64,000 bases of DNA from Limonium bicolor (Eukaryota; Streptophyta; Magnoliopsida; Caryophyllales; Plumbaginaceae): NCBI GenBank assembly GCA_023374045.1, contig CM041776.1, positions 479,869,375 to 479,933,374 of the forward strand, given 5' to 3'. Of the stretch, positions 1-11,307 are shown in pieces; position 1 is the stretch's first letter; each line of letters begins with the position of its first letter. A model generated the notes under the pieces. The model was given only the letters and a program-made list of their open reading frames with translations, was not told the DNA's origin and did no database searches. A program made the translations under genes and the position numbers.

Positions 1-919
1 TGGATTCAACCTTCTCTGAGGCTGTCTCACTGCCTTGTAATTCTCCTCCATATGAATCCGGTGTGTGCAGAAACCCGGATTAATTCCCTTGATGTCAGCA
101 ACTGTCCATCCCATGGCACTCTTATGTTTCTTTAGCACCTCCAGAAGTCTAGATTCCTGCAAAATAGACAAAGATGCAGAGATAATAACAGGCAGGGTGT
201 TACCCTCTGCCAAGAAAACATATTTGAGATGGGAGGGGAGAGATTTAAGTTCCAAGGTAGGAGGCTTCTCTATTGAAGGTATGGGTCTTTGGATGGATCG
301 TTCCAACTTTTCCACAGGAGGAGAGGAGGAACGAAAGTATGATTTCCCGTGATTCAGCTGCTGGACGACCGAGGCCATCTCAAAACTGTCTTTGTCATCC
401 TCAATGGATCGACTTATTACCTGTTCTAAAGTATCAGAAAACTTAAACAAAGAATTAAAAGAATCAGTACTCCTATAGGTGTAGTCATCATCAAGATCAT
501 AAGAATTATCAATTAAATCAGCAGAGAAAACAGCTTGAGAAGAAGTGTTTTTCCGCATCATCTTATTTATATCAAAGCTTAATTCTTCATCATGGAATTT
601 CAAGGTAATCTTCCCCTTGTCAACATCAATAACAGTCTTTGCAGTTCTGAGGAAAGGTCTACCTAGAATCAGAGGTACCTCAACATCTTCATCCATGTCA
701 AGGATCACAAAATCAGCGGGGAAGAAAAACTTACCCACACTAACAACTACATTTTCAACCATACCTCTGGGTGTGATCGATGATCTATCAGCCAACTGGA
801 GTCTGAAATGAATGGGAACGAGCTCACCTGCATGAAGCTTTTTAAACATGGTGTATGGCATCAGGTTGATGCTCGCTCCTAGATCGCAGAGACCGTATCC
901 GCAATCCATGTCTCCAATT
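1..919 (-). pseudogene. E1 aspartic protease and start of reverse transcriptase
   Basis: On the minus strand the frame is open from about 900 to position 1. The active-site block DLGASINLMP lies near 870, followed by a typical retropepsin body ending in ILGRPFLRTA near 615. A low-complexity acidic linker follows, and the sequence HRIHMEENYKAVRQPQRR (about 10-60) is the conserved entry to the RT domain. The protease would cut the polyprotein and the RT would copy the element RNA. The frame is displaced by one base from the upstream gag frame near 905-925, so the polyprotein is broken there. The rest of pol is beyond the edge. Confidence 0.8.
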
Positions 920-1622
920 GAACAGGGATGATGGGCTGACCAGGATCACCACGCTTTGGAGGCAGCATCTGTCGGAGAGCTGCTGAACAAGTTTCGGTCA
1001 GCTGGATGGTGTCCTTCTCTTTATATTTCCTCTTATTCGAAATCAGATCCTTTACAAATTTAGCATAATTCGGCATCTGCTTAATCGCATCAATAAGAGG
1101 GATATTAATAGTCAGCTTTCTAAAAACATCTAAAAATCTTCCAATTGTTCATCGAGCTCTCGCTCTTTGAGTCGGTTTGGAAATGGAAGTTCCTTTGCAG
1201 ATATTTTCCCCTTTTTATTTTTAACAGCAGTAGAAAGAGGAAGAAGGAATAGGAGCCTGGGTCTCCTCAGAAACTACCTCAGGAGGGGCGGGATGCCCTG
1301 ATGGTGCACCGGCGGTGTTAGAAAGAGGCTCGGTCTCTTCATCAGTACGGCTTCCTGCCACTTGGTCTTTTAAATTCCTCCCACTTCTCAGGGTAACTGC
1401 TGCTGCTTCAGAATCCTCGCAGTCTTCGTCTGAGACCGACACTGCCTTCAACTGCTCTTTTGGATTGGTTTCTGGTTGGGAAGGCAATGATCCAGAAGGT
1501 CTCTGCTGCATGAGGAATTGAGTCAACTGACTCATTGTTCCTTGCATCTCCACCATGGCGTTCTCTAGTTTCTGGTTGATTACCGCTTGCTGTTCTTGAG
1601 AAGCCATCAGCTTATCCACCAT
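879..1622 (-). pseudogene. E1 gag C-terminal and gag-protease linker, frameshifted
   Basis: Two minus-strand fragments are seen. One (1622-1221) begins with a coiled-coil-like stretch (MVDKLMASQEQQAVINQKLE) followed by an acidic, proline-rich tail with the Athila-typical TLRSGRNL. The second (1076-879) begins MPNYAKFVKDLISNKRK, a block commonly found just before the protease in this lineage. Between them (about 1080-1220) the frame is interrupted, although pieces of the expected sequence can be read in shifted frames. This is decay of one original ORF, not separate genes. Confidence 0.75.
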
Positions 1623-1647
1623 CTCCTTTAATTTGCATTGTTTGAGC

Positions 1648-2919
1648 TCAAAGATGGTTGCTGAGCTTGAGGTTGCTGTGGCCGGAATTGATTATATTGA
1701 GGCCTTGAAAACCGGGTGGTCCCCCCTGATTCGTCCTCTGAGGCTGCAATTGATGTGAATTAAGTGCATTGTTAGGATTTCCATACCTCAGATTTTGGTG
1801 CTGATTCTGCACCCAGGGTTGCCTGTTGTTGAACTGGCCTATTACATTGGCCTCCTCGGTTTGCCTCATCTCGGCTACTTGTGGGCAGTCCTCATAGTCG
1901 TGTGCATCCCCACATTGAGAGCAGCAAGCTTCGTTTGTAGAGATTTTCTTGGCGGATTGCCTGGTGGTTGGCCCCATGGTGAGCTGTTCGAGCATCTTCG
2001 CCATGCTTCCCATCGTGGTCCTCATCTGTGCTTGCTCAGCGGCTAGCTGTTCCATCATTGGGTCTGGAGCTCGGGAAGAACTCTGACCTATTGAAAATAC
2101 TCGTCCTCCACTGCTGCTCCATTGACGAAGCTCCTCACAGTAGGACTCCATAGCTGCCATGAACTCCTCCCCACTTTTTGCTAGCAGGTTTCCTCCTATG
2201 CCGGATCTTATCTCGCCTCTGTGTTCGTCTTTCAACCCCTGGAAGAATCCCTGAGCTAGTGAAGTGATGTCCTGACCATGATGAGGGCACTGTCGGAGTA
2301 GCTCCTTGAATCGGTCCCACGCCTCACAGACTGTCTCATTACCCTTCTGTTTGAATGCCATCAGGTCGGCAATCATTTGTCGTGTCCGGGAGATGGGAAT
2401 GTACTTCTCGTAGAATTTGTCCATCATCTGCTCCCAGGTGGTAATGATGCCTGGCGGTAGTCTGTGGAACCATTTCGAGGCTTCTCCTGACAAGCTGTGC
2501 TGGAACAGGCTCAATCTGGCGTACTCCTCCAATCCTTGAGATAAACCAAGAGAGTCCAAGTGTACAAGAAAGCGATGTACATGGTCCAATGTATCTGATG
2601 GGTCTGCACCTGAAAAAGTACCTGCAGGGTGATTTCTAACCGCATTGGATTGGTGAGAAGGTTTTACCTTTTGCCAATCGGCTATGAGTTCTGCAGTTAG
2701 ATTGGGTAGAACCACTGGCCCTCGTCTTGGTGTGGCTGGTGGTCTGTTTATCCTTCCCATTGTGTACTGAGTCACTGCACCTCCTCCAATTTGGTCATGA
2801 TTTGCCGCCATGTTGAAGTCAAGCTGCCTTCTTGCTCTCAGAGCTTGGAGGTAGACTCTTTCGATTTCAGGATCGAAGTTTGTGTCTGGGGGACCAGTGA
2901 GCGCGTTCTGCGCATCCAC
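1648..2919 (-). CDS. gag: E1 gag (capsid/nucleocapsid) protein
   Basis: This 423-residue ORF encodes a Ty3/gypsy gag structural protein that would form the virus-like particle around the element RNA. The N-terminal third is a poorly conserved arm. The retrotransposon-gag capsid fold covers roughly residues 120-270, with the signatures LSLFQHSLSGEASKWFHRL and WDRFKELLRQCPHHG. A nucleocapsid-like cysteine motif, CSQCGDAHDYEDCP, lies near residue 340. The start ATG at 2919 follows the leader and lies about 190 bases inside the PBS. The end at 1648 is set by a frameshift (about 1680), because the normal continuation is found in another frame from 1622 onwards. The protein is therefore probably truncated relative to the ancestral gag. 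Confidence 0.85.
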   Translation of the reverse strand: MDAQNALTGPPDTNFDPEIERVYLQALRARRQLDFNMAANHDQIGGGAVTQYTMGRINRPPATPRRGPVVLPNLTAELIADWQKVKPSHQSNAVRNHPAGTFSGADPSDTLDHVHRFLVHLDSLGLSQGLEEYARLSLFQHSLSGEASKWFHRLPPGIITTWEQMMDKFYEKYIPISRTRQMIADLMAFKQKGNETVCEAWDRFKELLRQCPHHGQDITSLAQGFFQGLKDEHRGEIRSGIGGNLLAKSGEEFMAAMESYCEELRQWSSSGGRVFSIGQSSSRAPDPMMEQLAAEQAQMRTTMGSMAKMLEQLTMGPTTRQSAKKISTNEACCSQCGDAHDYEDCPQVAEMRQTEEANVIGQFNNRQPWVQNQHQNLRYGNPNNALNSHQLQPQRTNQGGPPGFQGLNIINSGHSNLKLSNHL

Positions 2920-3106
2920 TAGGTGCTTATCAACAGCCCGAGAAAAGGAACAAAATGAGTGAGTTTTAAAGTTAATGAAAATGGCACACCAAATAATTAA
3001 AATCTATTACAAAAGAATTAAAATATAATTACAAAACAATGATTATAAACAGTGTGTTGTGATAGAGTAACAATTAACCAAGGCTAGGGACTAGACAAAA
3101 GTCAAG

Positions 3107-3124
3107 TCCCCGGCAACGGCGCCA
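3107..3124 (-). promoter_or_regulatory. E1 primer-binding site (tRNA-Asp type)
   Basis: On the minus strand the 18 bases TGGCGCCGTTGCCGGGGA start three bases inside the LTR. They are the complement of the 3' end of plant tRNA-Asp, the usual minus-strand primer of Athila elements. E7 has exactly the same 18 bases at 48914. Confidence 0.9.
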
Positions 3125-4059
3125 TTTTGCAAACGATTTATTTGGTATATTAAATACTAAGAAATAATCCTAGAATTCAATAGTTTAATATATCGTCAGG
3201 TTGCAAAAATCCCGGTCGAAATAGTATAGTAATTAAAGAAGCGACCGGGGTGTCAATCCACGGGACTCGATGAGTAAGTCTAGCCTTAGGTATTGGTTAA
3301 CTCGAAAGGGGGTTTTTTTTTGGTTTTGGTTGCAAATAAATAACAGGAAAGTAAATAGCAGATAAAGTAAAGTGATAGTTTTGGGAGTGTGAACGGTACT
3401 CTAGGTTCAGGGAGTTGTTTCACTAGCTAGGTTCTGCATATTCTACTGCTTAAGTGGAGACTTGGATCGGCTTGTAATTCTCAATTATCTATTCTGTATT
3501 AAGTCATAATTCCAGATAGCTCATCTAGACAGGGCATGTAGTCTAGTCTAGACCTAGCAAGTATATCTAGATGGCTTTAATGCACAGAATTACTAGTCTG
3601 GTTGGTTCAATCCGGACTAAAGCTCCTAGTGACTAAAGTAATCTATCCGATTGCAATTATCACAGGTAACAGGTTAATAGGACCGTCAATGCTAATCACC
3701 TTATCTGATCATAACATGATTCGAGGGCTTATAATACTTAGCATTAGCAACGTTTATTAAAAGCACTTAAAAGCATTAACCTGAACAATCCAAATTGTCT
3801 CAACAAGCAGCAAAATAATGCAGAGTTCAACTAATTACAACATCCCTTCCCCTAGAGTAAATCCTTTTAGCTAGACATAGCAATTATAATCATAAATGAG
3901 AGAGAGTTAGAAGAAATCATCTGTTACGAAGATCTTCTTGTTCGCTCCGTCCTTTGTCCTTGCTCCGTGCTAGCTTGAAGGTTGATCTCGGTGATAATGG
4001 AGTGGATTGGGTGAAATGGGGCGAAAGTGGAAGTTTTGGTGATTTTTGTGAGGTGTCCG

Positions 4060-4735
4060 GCTGACTAGGGTCGGACAGGGGTCGGACGTGAGATGTCCGG
4101 ATCTGTCTGGGTCGGACTCGATCCGGACGTGGATGGAATGGCCTTGTCCGGATCCGGACAAGGGTCGGACGTGGCTAAATGGTGTGTATGAATACGGGAT
4201 ATGTGTGTGAATGACCGATGAAGTTTACGAAGGATTTTGGGAATGATTCTGGATTTTGTGAGTGAGCGATGCAGTTTTAACGGAGGGAGTTTGATGAATG
4301 GAGATGGGATGAATGAGAGGGTTAGAGAGGGAGAGGACTGTGAAGTCCGGTGCGAATTGGAATGAAGGCAGAAGGAGAGTTTATATAGGAGTAGGATTGG
4401 AACCTCCGTAGTGGTATGGTGAGTTATTGAGGATTGGCACTGCTTAAATTAGGGAGATGGTCTCTGATAATTGCGCCGCTCCCCTGTCTGGTTATTGCGC
4501 GGTCTGATAATTAGCCGAAAGGCTAATTATCAGTGCGTGCCTTTTTATTTTTCAATTCTGTGTGACGTCCGGATTATGTCCGGATTGTGTCCGGATCCGG
4601 ACGTGACACAGAATTTTAGATCTGAAACGCGAACTCTCGGATCTGGAAATTTTTGTCATGTCCGGATTGCGTCCGGCTCATGTAGATCCGGACAAGAGAT
4701 GTCCGGCTTGTGTCCGGCCAAACTGATCCGGACAA
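4060..4735. repeat. Clusters of TCCGG/GATCCGGAC palindromic motifs in the E1 LTR
   Basis: Two dense clusters, about 4060-4165 and 4560-4735, contain many copies of GTCCGG, TCCGGATCCGGAC and CCGGAC in both orientations. They can form hairpins with each other. They flank the TATA box, one on the U3 side and one on the R-U5 side. They are rich in CG sites within an otherwise AT-rich LTR. Confidence 0.7.
4380..4389 (-). promoter_or_regulatory. E1 LTR TATA box
   Basis: The minus strand reads CCTATATAAACTCTCC, a good plant TATA box inside the LTR and in the transcriptional sense of the element. Transcription would begin about 30 bases lower in coordinate, dividing the LTR into U3 (up to 4960) and R-U5 (towards 3128). 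Confidence 0.6.
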
Positions 4736-4965
4736 GACCAATTTTTGTCTCTTCTCCTGATTTGTTCCCCGTTTGTTGTGTTGTAATCCTTATGATGTAT
4801 AATCTTTATTTCCTGGGTTTTTCCTGAATTTAACATGTATAACACATCAGTTCTTATCAAAGCATCAATTTTAGGAAAAACACATAATAAGTGGGAAACA
4901 TTGCCAGAATTGTTACAATTTATAAGGTATTTAAACCCTAAAAAGCCTATATGTTTCACACTTAT

Positions 4966-6160
4966 CGGGCCTTCCCACTGAGGTTGCAATTTTGCTGGTT
5001 GCTTTACTTCCCGAAGTACCAAGTCACCCAAGGAAAAAGACCGTTCCCTTACCCTTTTATTGAAATGACGTTCAATTTTAACTTGTCATTTTGATTTTTT
5101 AAATCGGCGATCATTGGCCTTTCATCCAAGACGTCCAACTCATCTCGGATGCTTTCGTCGTTCTCTTCTTCTTCTTCATACCTTCAATCCTCTTTGATGG
5201 TAATCATAATTTCCGCGCCGGTACCACCGCCTCCAGACCGTACGTCAACCTATAAGGAGTTTCACCGGTTGGCCCCTTGACAGTTGTTCTGTTAGCTCAT
5301 AAGACTTGCGGTAGCACCTCCGCCCACTTTCCCCTTTTACCTTCCAACTTTCTTTTCAGAGCCTTCACAATTTGTCCATTAGTATTTTCGACCTGGCCAT
5401 TTGCTTGCGGATGAGCGACAGATGCAAATCTCAAGTCAATCTTCCATTCTTCGCAAAACTCCCTGAAGCTTTTGCAATTGAATTGTGAGCCGTTGTCCGT
5501 TATGATTACCTTCGGTATGCCAAACCGACATATGACGTTCTTCCAAAAAAAATCCTCTGTTTTCCATGCAGTTATATTTACTACCGGAAGAGCTTCCACC
5601 CATTTAGTGAAGTAATCAACCGCACATACAAGTATTTATACCTTCCTGGAGAAGCCTATGGAAACGGTCCGACAATGTCCAATCCCCATTTTGCAAAAGG
5701 GATCGGGGAGGTGATAGACTTCATCTCCGCAGGTGGGTTTCCAATCCTTGGATCGTGCAACTGACATTGCACACATTTTTTTACATAGTCTCCGCACATC
5801 TTTTGGATTGACGGCCAAAAGTTGCCTATGCTTAAAATTTTTATGCATTATTGCTCTTCCCCCTTGGTGATTACCACCCGTTGTGGACTTCGCTGACAAG
5901 CTCTAGTCCCTGATCCTCTCTCACACACTTTAGTGATGGTCTGCCAAAAGATGGCTTGTACAGTTGGTCGTTTTCAAAAAAGAATGATGCTGCCCTTCTT
6001 TTTATTGTTTTGGCTTCTTTTTTCCTCCGGTAGTGACCCTTCATGGATGTACCGGACAATCGGGGTCATCCATGATTCACCCAAATTGGTTATTTCAACT
6101 GCCATCGTCTCCATCTTTTCTATACTTGAGAATTTCTTTAATTTAATTTAGTTGGACTTC
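4966..6160 (-). pseudogene. E2 integrase remnant
   Basis: The best-preserved part (5599-5297) contains the second catalytic aspartate in IITDNGSQFNCKSF and the glutamate of NGQVEN, i.e. the end of the D,D(35)E core. The first aspartate region (matching GLDIVGPFP of E3) is around 5640-5690 in a shifted frame. A zinc-finger part with CKKMCAM is near 5780. The C-terminal domain reads GDLVLREVKQPAKLQPQWEG and then stops at the E1 junction. Multiple frame changes rule out a functional enzyme. Confidence 0.85.
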
Positions 6161-6189
6161 CGCCAGTATTCCTTCTGCTATACTTGCTA

Positions 6190-7110
6190 ATTTAGCCAGT
6201 ACATCGGCCTCTGAATTTTGGTCTCTGGGTATATGTTGGAGATTGCATTTTGAAAATCTTGCCCTTAGATCTTGTACCCTTTATCAAGTAGAGTTTTAGT
6301 TTTTCCTCCTTTGTTTCGAAGATGTTCTCACTTTGCCTTGCTACAAGCAAGGAATCAGATTGTATCTCCAGCTCTGTCACCCCCAAGGCGCAGGCTATTT
6401 CCAGCCCCTATATTAACGCCTCGTATTCTGCTTCGTTGTTTGTTACTTCAAATTCCAACCTTACCGCATGACTTATTTTTCTTCCATCGGGAGTCTGGAT
6501 TACGACCCCAGCCCCCGCACCGGTTTTACACCTAGCTCCATCCACCCACATTTTGTACGGGACTTCCCGCTCCTCTTGATGAAAGAAACTTGCCTCGGTG
6601 ATGAAATCAACCAGGGCCTGGGCTCTTATTGCTGTCCGCGGAACGTATGGATTTCAAATTGAGTAAGCTCTACCGTCTAAGTAATCATCCTTCCGGAGGC
6701 GCTTGGTTTATTGGTGATTTTCTTTAAGGGCCAATTGGTTCGGATGGTGATTCGGTGCGACTGAAAGTATGGTTTCAGCTTCCTGGATGCTATCACAAGA
6801 GCAAACAAAACTTTCTCGATATTAGAGTACCTCGTCTCCGTGGCGGTTAAGATCTTTCCGGTAAAAATAGACTGGGATTTCCTTCTTTTCCTCCTCCATG
6901 ACTAGCACCGCTGCCACCCGCCCATTCTGAAACTGACAAATATAGAATAAGTCCTGGCCTGGTGACAGAACGCCAAGCTTTGGAAGCTCCTGAAGCATTT
7001 TCTTGATTCGTTCGAAAGCGTCTATACACTCTGACGTATCCCACAGAAATTTTTATTTTTCCGGAGGACATTAAAAAATGGGATAGATTTTTTCTTGAAG
7101 GTTGGAGCAA
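6190..7110 (-). pseudogene. E2 RNase H and additional RNase H remnants
   Basis: Minus-strand fragments match the E3 tandem RNase H region. The RT-linked RNase H part is seen at 7110-6850 (LYLSVSEWAGGS). The second, archaeal-type RNase H is seen at about 6560-6190, where GVTELEIQSDSLLVARQSEN carries the expected aspartate after ELEIQ. Stops and frameshifts separate the pieces. Confidence 0.75.
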
Positions 7111-8090
7111 AATCTACTTAGAGCAATGAGCCTTCCATTTAGGGCTTGCACATCTTTGATGCTTCTTGGCTGCGGAAGGTCGAGAACCGCTTGAGTTTTT
7201 TCCGGATCAACCTCGATTCCTCTCTGCCCGACTATAAAGCCTAAAAACTATCCCTGGGTGACCCCGAAGACACATTTTTCAGGATTTAACTTGATCTTGT
7301 ATTTATCCAGGGTGTTGAAGGTTTCCTCAAGGTCTTCCATGTGCTAGGCTACATAATACTCCTTACTACTATATCATCCACATATGCTTCCACATTTCGG
7401 GATAACTGTTCCCGGAATACTTCGTCAATCATTCGATGAAAAGTTGCCCCTGTATTTTTAATCCAAACGGCATGACCTGGTAGCAAAAATACCGGTCGAG
7501 GTGACAAAGGATGTTTTCTCCTGGTCACTTTTGTTCATCATTATTTGGTTATACCCGGAGAACGCATCTAAAAGCTCATCACACTACTTTGCGTTGTTGC
7601 CGCTACTACAAGTTTATCTATGGATGGTAAAGGATAGAAATCTTTTAGACAAGCTTTATTCAAATCTGTGAAATCCACACACATCCTCCATTTTCCGTTT
7701 GCCTTTTTAACCAAAACTACATTTGATACCATTTTGGATAAAAACGTTTCTAATAAAACCGGCTTCCAGCAACCTCTCGACCTCACGCTCCGCCCGGTAG
7801 CTTCGTCCCTTTCTCTTCCTACAATCCTCTTCCTCTGTCGGATGGCAGGAAATTTGGATCCCACATTCAGACTATGCTGGATAACGCTGGCGTCCACTCC
7901 GGGCATGTCTTTGGGCTCCAAGCGAACGTCTCTCTTCTCTTTCAGTTGTTCCGCCGGTACCACTGCCTTCCCTGAGCTTTCTCCGGGCATCCGGCTCTGG
8001 CCTCTCCCTCTTCGTATTCTCGACTGGAGCCAACTCTCTTGACTATACGTCCTCTTCCGGAAAGTCCACGGTGATCCGTACTTCACATAC
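7110..8090 (-). pseudogene. E2 reverse transcriptase remnant
   Basis: The fragment at 8086-7568 ends with the conserved RT palm entry NVVLVKKANGKWRMCVDFTD and LNKACLKDFYPLPSIDKLV. The YVDD catalytic box is recognisable near 7365-7390 in a shifted frame. Compared with E3, about 85 bases between the protease and the RT core are missing near 7930, so the start of the RT module was deleted. Not functional. Confidence 0.8.
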
Positions 8091-8139
8091 TCTTGCTGTT
8101 TTCTAACTCCCGGGGATGGACACCAACCTTCCGGCCCTT

Positions 8140-10026
8140 GTTAAGTATTTGAGCTTGAGATAATAGGTGCTACAAACAGCTCTGAAAGCGTTGATTCCGG
8201 GTCGTCCCAAGTAGATGTTGTACCCGGACAGGTCTCCCATGATGTACAAAGTATTTTTTTCCGTTCTCCGGTCATCCTTTTGCCTAACATCATTGTGACA
8301 TCGATACTTCCGTTGGCTTGAGCCGTGATTCCTCCGATGAACCCTCCAAAGTAGAAGTGAACGGTTTGATCTTTTCGTCCAGGATTTCCAGTTTCCGGAA
8401 CGCCGCTAGGGAGATCACATTTGCTCCTGCTCCGCTGTCGACAAGGATGTTTTCCTACCATCCTATCATTGTTTGAGCCCGAATGACGAGAGGATCGTTA
8501 TGGGGGTAGTAAACTCCCACCTCGTCGTCTTCCTTCGGTGAGTGGATAGGTGAAGGGTTTCCTTCTTCTGAATCTTCTTCTCCGGTAGCTTCTCATGGAC
8601 TTCGTGTACGTGCCTTTTCTTTTCTTTTGCCGTGAATGGCCCTTTTTCTGAGAACAAACCAGTTATGACCCCAAAATCAAAAGATTTGCAATGGTCTAAC
8701 TCGGGGTGATCCTCGTCCTTCATGCCTCCTCTGCTATGCCCGTAACGAGATCGGTTCTGGTGGTCGCTATTATTCTTTAGCTGTTTGGAAGCTTCCTGTC
8801 TCTGCTTTTCTTGTTTCTTTTTGTGCTCATCAATCTTGTTCAGTTCCCTTGACAATGTCACACATTGGTCATCCTATGGTTGTAGTGCCCGTGGAATTCA
8901 CAATATGCCACTGTGTTTTCTCCTGAGGCAGGTTTCTTAGGGGGCGGAAGATAGCCTTCCCTTACCTTCCCGCGGCTGCATACCTCCCTGGAGCGATGTA
9001 ATAACTTTTGCTCCATATATTGCTTGCCTCCAGTATAGGAAGTTACGATCGGATCCTTCCTATACAGCTTGTATCTGCTCCCCAAGGTTTCGAAGCAGAT
9101 GTCTCCCCATAACTCGCGCCAACAGATAGCGCTCCTCCTTGCTTCTTCTCGTTGCCAGTTTGAAACTATTGGCCAATTCCTTTGCTTTATTTTCTGCAAT
9201 TTCCGATTTCAGAAATCGTGCAGCATTTCTGCTAGCTCCCCATGAGTTTGTGGTGCTTTGGTAGCAATTTTCCCTGCCAATCTTGGATTCGCCATCCATT
9301 TCCAAAAGCTTTTACCGTATTTTTTCATCCACATCGTCTACCTCAGCTACTTGTTTATGGAAACGTTCGTTGTACTCTTTCACCGTTTCCCCTCCTCTGC
9401 CTGATATCCTTAATTCAATCGTATCTTTCTGGATCATTTTACTCGGTGCAAAGTAAAGTTGAAATTCCTCTGTAAGCTGTTTGAAGCTTGAGATGGATTA
9501 TGGGTTTCCGAGAGGAAATCCAATTTAGAGCTCTTTTAGCAAGTGTTCCCGGAAATAAATTACAGAGCGCCTGGGAGCTGATCCCTTGAGTGTTCATCGC
9601 GAAGATGAACTTCTTGATATGTTGAGCGGGGTCCCTGGTTCCATCGTACTTCTCTATTGTCGGGGCGACAAAGAACGGCGGGAGCTTCGCCTTCCGAATA
9701 TTTTCGGTGAAGCGATATAGTGACATTGTTGAGGGTCCTCCTCTGCATCTTTTGGCGGTGACTTCTCTTTCCGGATTTCTTCACTCTTTGATCCGTTTTT
9801 TTCGCCTTTAGTCTCTCAATTACGCTCGCCATTTCGTCGATTTTCTTCTGATGCTCTAGATCTCTATCCGTCAGCTCTTGTTGGAATCGTTTGTTGCTTT
9901 CAGCGATCTTTTCATTGACATCCTGCCAAACTCCTCATCAGATCGGTGAGGGTCTTCCTTTGAGAACGAGTTTTCTTTCTCCGATTGCAGCCATCTCCCC
10001 CTTCCCTTTGCTTGATCGTGGTGCCA
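8140..10026 (-). pseudogene. gag: E2 gag and protease remnant
   Basis: The start ATG at 10026 corresponds to the E3 gag start at 28640. Pieces of the capsid domain (9726-9439, YDGTRDPAQHIKKFIFAMNT), the zinc knuckle (near 8900, CEFHGHYNHRMTN) and the protease active site (DSGAGANV, about 8425-8455) follow in the order of the intact E3 copy. They lie in different frames, interrupted by stops. Decayed coding sequence. Confidence 0.8.
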
Positions 10027-10090
10027 TGGTCGAACGAGAGACAAGGGACGTGATTCTATGGATTAGATCGCGGTTGTCTTTCGACGTTCT

Positions 10091-10107
10091 TTCCCACGAC
10101 GGCGCCA
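10091..10107 (-). promoter_or_regulatory. E2 primer-binding site, one base deleted
   Basis: The minus strand reads TGGCGCCGTCGTGGGAA, which is the E3/E4 site TGGCGCCGTCTGTGGGAA with one T missing. It lies two bases inside the LTR edge. I could not assign this 18-mer to a particular tRNA. Confidence 0.75.
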
Positions 10108-10109
10108 AA

Positions 10110-10420
10110 TGAGATTGAGTAGAACTTGTATTCGGAGAAAAGTTGCAAAGAGAATGCCTAACAATGTATTGATCAAAGCGTGTCCTCTACATAGCTTGTC
10201 ACTCTTATTTATAGGCCCCCTATAGAGTATAACTCGTTCTGTGGGCCTACACTATTCTAGAATATTCTCCAATATACAAGTTTTTCCTATATTTTATTCC
10301 TTTTACTACTGAATAGTTCCAGTCTACCGGAGAGGGCCTTGCTTCGCTTTATAACTGGTGGGGAAAACCATATGGCGTTATCGTCTTCCGCAGCGTCTCT
10401 TTGAAAATACTCCCTGAACA
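10110..10420 (-). repeat. E2 5' LTR
   Basis: Sequence beginning TGAGATTGAG at 10110 next to the PBS. It is partly similar to the E3 LTR (shared blocks around CTTATTTATAGGC, the TATA region, and CTATTCTAGAATATTC). The end at CCCTGAACA (10420) is a guess from the TG/CA rule; the partner LTR is not in the window. Confidence 0.6.
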
Positions 10421-10479
10421 TTATTGATGACGCATAAAATCATGACCGTTTTTATAACATCGGACATTTAAATAACGTA

Positions 10480-10574
10480 CGACCAATTAAATCTAGTATA
10501 GATATATATGTACGAATACGAAGATACACGTATGTAACGTTACGATATCGTAACGTTGTAATAAAAATGATAAC
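10480..10574. repeat. Left remnant of a 93-bp tandem repeat split by E3
   Basis: The AT-rich sequence ending TATCGTAACGTTGTAATAAAAATGATAAC matches the end of the unit seen on the other side of E3 (29220-29245). It shows that E3 landed in a short tandem array. The last five bases, ATAAC (10570-10574), are the E3 target duplication. Between 10421 and 10480 I see nothing recognisable. Confidence 0.65.
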
Positions 10575-10996
10575 TGAGAGAGTATGGTATTCGTACTCAG
10601 ACTGAGATTGCAAAGAGAGCTCCAAGTACTGTATTGATGAAAGCGTTGTCAATTACATGACTTATGATCCTTATTTATAGGCTACCTTATAGTGTATAAC
10701 CGTTTCCATGGGCCTACATTATTCTAGAATATTCCCAAATATACAAGGTTTTCGTACAACTTTACCCCCCTTTTACCAATAACTACTCTATTGGGCGATC
10801 GGAGAGGGTCTTGCTCTTCTTCGGAGGCGATCGCTCTTCCGCAGTCTGTCCGCGGAATGGCTCTCTGGTCGCAAGGGTCCGTTTGTTGGAGTCGGAAGAG
10901 GATTTGGTCGGAGGGAGTCCTATCTTATTGTCTCCGCAGGCAGCATGCGTCTTCCGCTAGTCGTTTGGTTACTATGTGCGGTGGAACTCCACTTCA
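10575..10996 (-). repeat. E3 3' LTR
   Basis: This 422-bp LTR starts TGAGAGAGTATGG and ends GGAACTCCACTTCA on the plus strand. It is nearly identical to 28727-29147; the visible differences are GGGCC versus GGGTC, CTGTCC versus CTATCC, and one base in a GA run. Confidence 0.95.
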
Positions 10997-11110
10997 TCAG
11001 TCCCACAAGATCTTTTATTGTTTTATAAGGAAAGATCTTTTCGTTGTTGGTTGCCATTTGGTTTTTTAAATTTTGGCGCTCTGCTCCGTCCCCCCTAGTC
11101 CCACAAGACC
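10997..11110 (-). promoter_or_regulatory. E3 polypurine tract and a second PPT-like copy
   Basis: On the minus strand, AAAAGATCTTGTGGGACTGA abuts the 3' LTR, where the plus-strand primer should lie. A second copy, AGGTCTTGTGGGACTAG, lies 98 bases further inside (about 11095-11110). The shared core is CTTGTGGGACT. E4 has the same motif in the same place, three times. Confidence 0.7.
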
Positions 11111-11307
11111 TCTTTTTTTTGAAAAAAGGAAAGAGGTCTTCGGAGTTGATCTTTTGCTGCTTAAATTTCCTTCCGTTGGAGATCCTGCGGAGGCTTAGCA
11201 ACGTGCCTTGCTTCAACCGCCGCCTCCTCATCTTCTGAAGCTACTTCCCTGACACATTTGCAGGAGTAGGGTATGATTATTTTTGGTAGAGCGCGCTCAA
11301 TTTCCGC

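Larger units (their letters stand above)
1..4960 (-). mobile_element. E1: Athila-type Ty3/gypsy retrotransposon, 5' portion
   Basis: Read on the minus strand, the order is 5' LTR (4960 down to 3128), PBS, gag, protease, then the first residues of reverse transcriptase, which run off the left edge. The PBS matches the 3' end of plant tRNA-Asp, and the protease carries the DLGASINLMP form usual in Athila-like elements. The outer LTR end at 4960 lies inside the integrase C-terminus of E2: the E2 reading frame stops making sense just after WEGP at about 4966. The likely 5-bp target duplication is CTTAT (4961-4965), but the partner copy is outside the window. Lineage is from recognised gag and protease motifs; no database search was possible. 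Confidence 0.85.
3128..4960 (-). repeat. E1 5' LTR
   Basis: The LTR is about 1.83 kb and has TG/CA ends on the minus strand (starts TGTGAAACAT at 4960, ends GTTTGCA at 3128, beside the PBS). It holds a TATA box at about 4385. Clusters of TCCGG motifs lie on both sides of the TATA box. No coding capacity is seen. The 3' boundary is fixed by the PBS. The 5' boundary is fixed by the point where E2 integrase homology resumes. The second LTR lies outside the window, so the ends cannot be checked against it. Confidence 0.8.
4961..10420 (-). mobile_element. E2: degenerate Tat-lineage Ty3/gypsy element
   Basis: A decayed copy of the same family as E3. From right to left on the minus strand it shows a 5' LTR (10420-10110), PBS, gag, protease, RT, RNase H, a second RNase H and integrase, closely paralleling E3 23425-28724 but broken by many stops and frameshifts. 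The integrase C-terminus is cut at 4961-4966 by the E1 insertion; the rest of E2 must lie left of the window. The outer LTR end is set at the CA near 10420 from the shape only. Because the other end is not visible, no target duplication can be confirmed. Confidence 0.85.

Noticed and set aside
4678..5031. A fused integrase-LTR protein across the E1/E2 junction
   Set aside because: Only a chance open frame: integrase residues end at WEGP and the rest is E1 LTR sequence.
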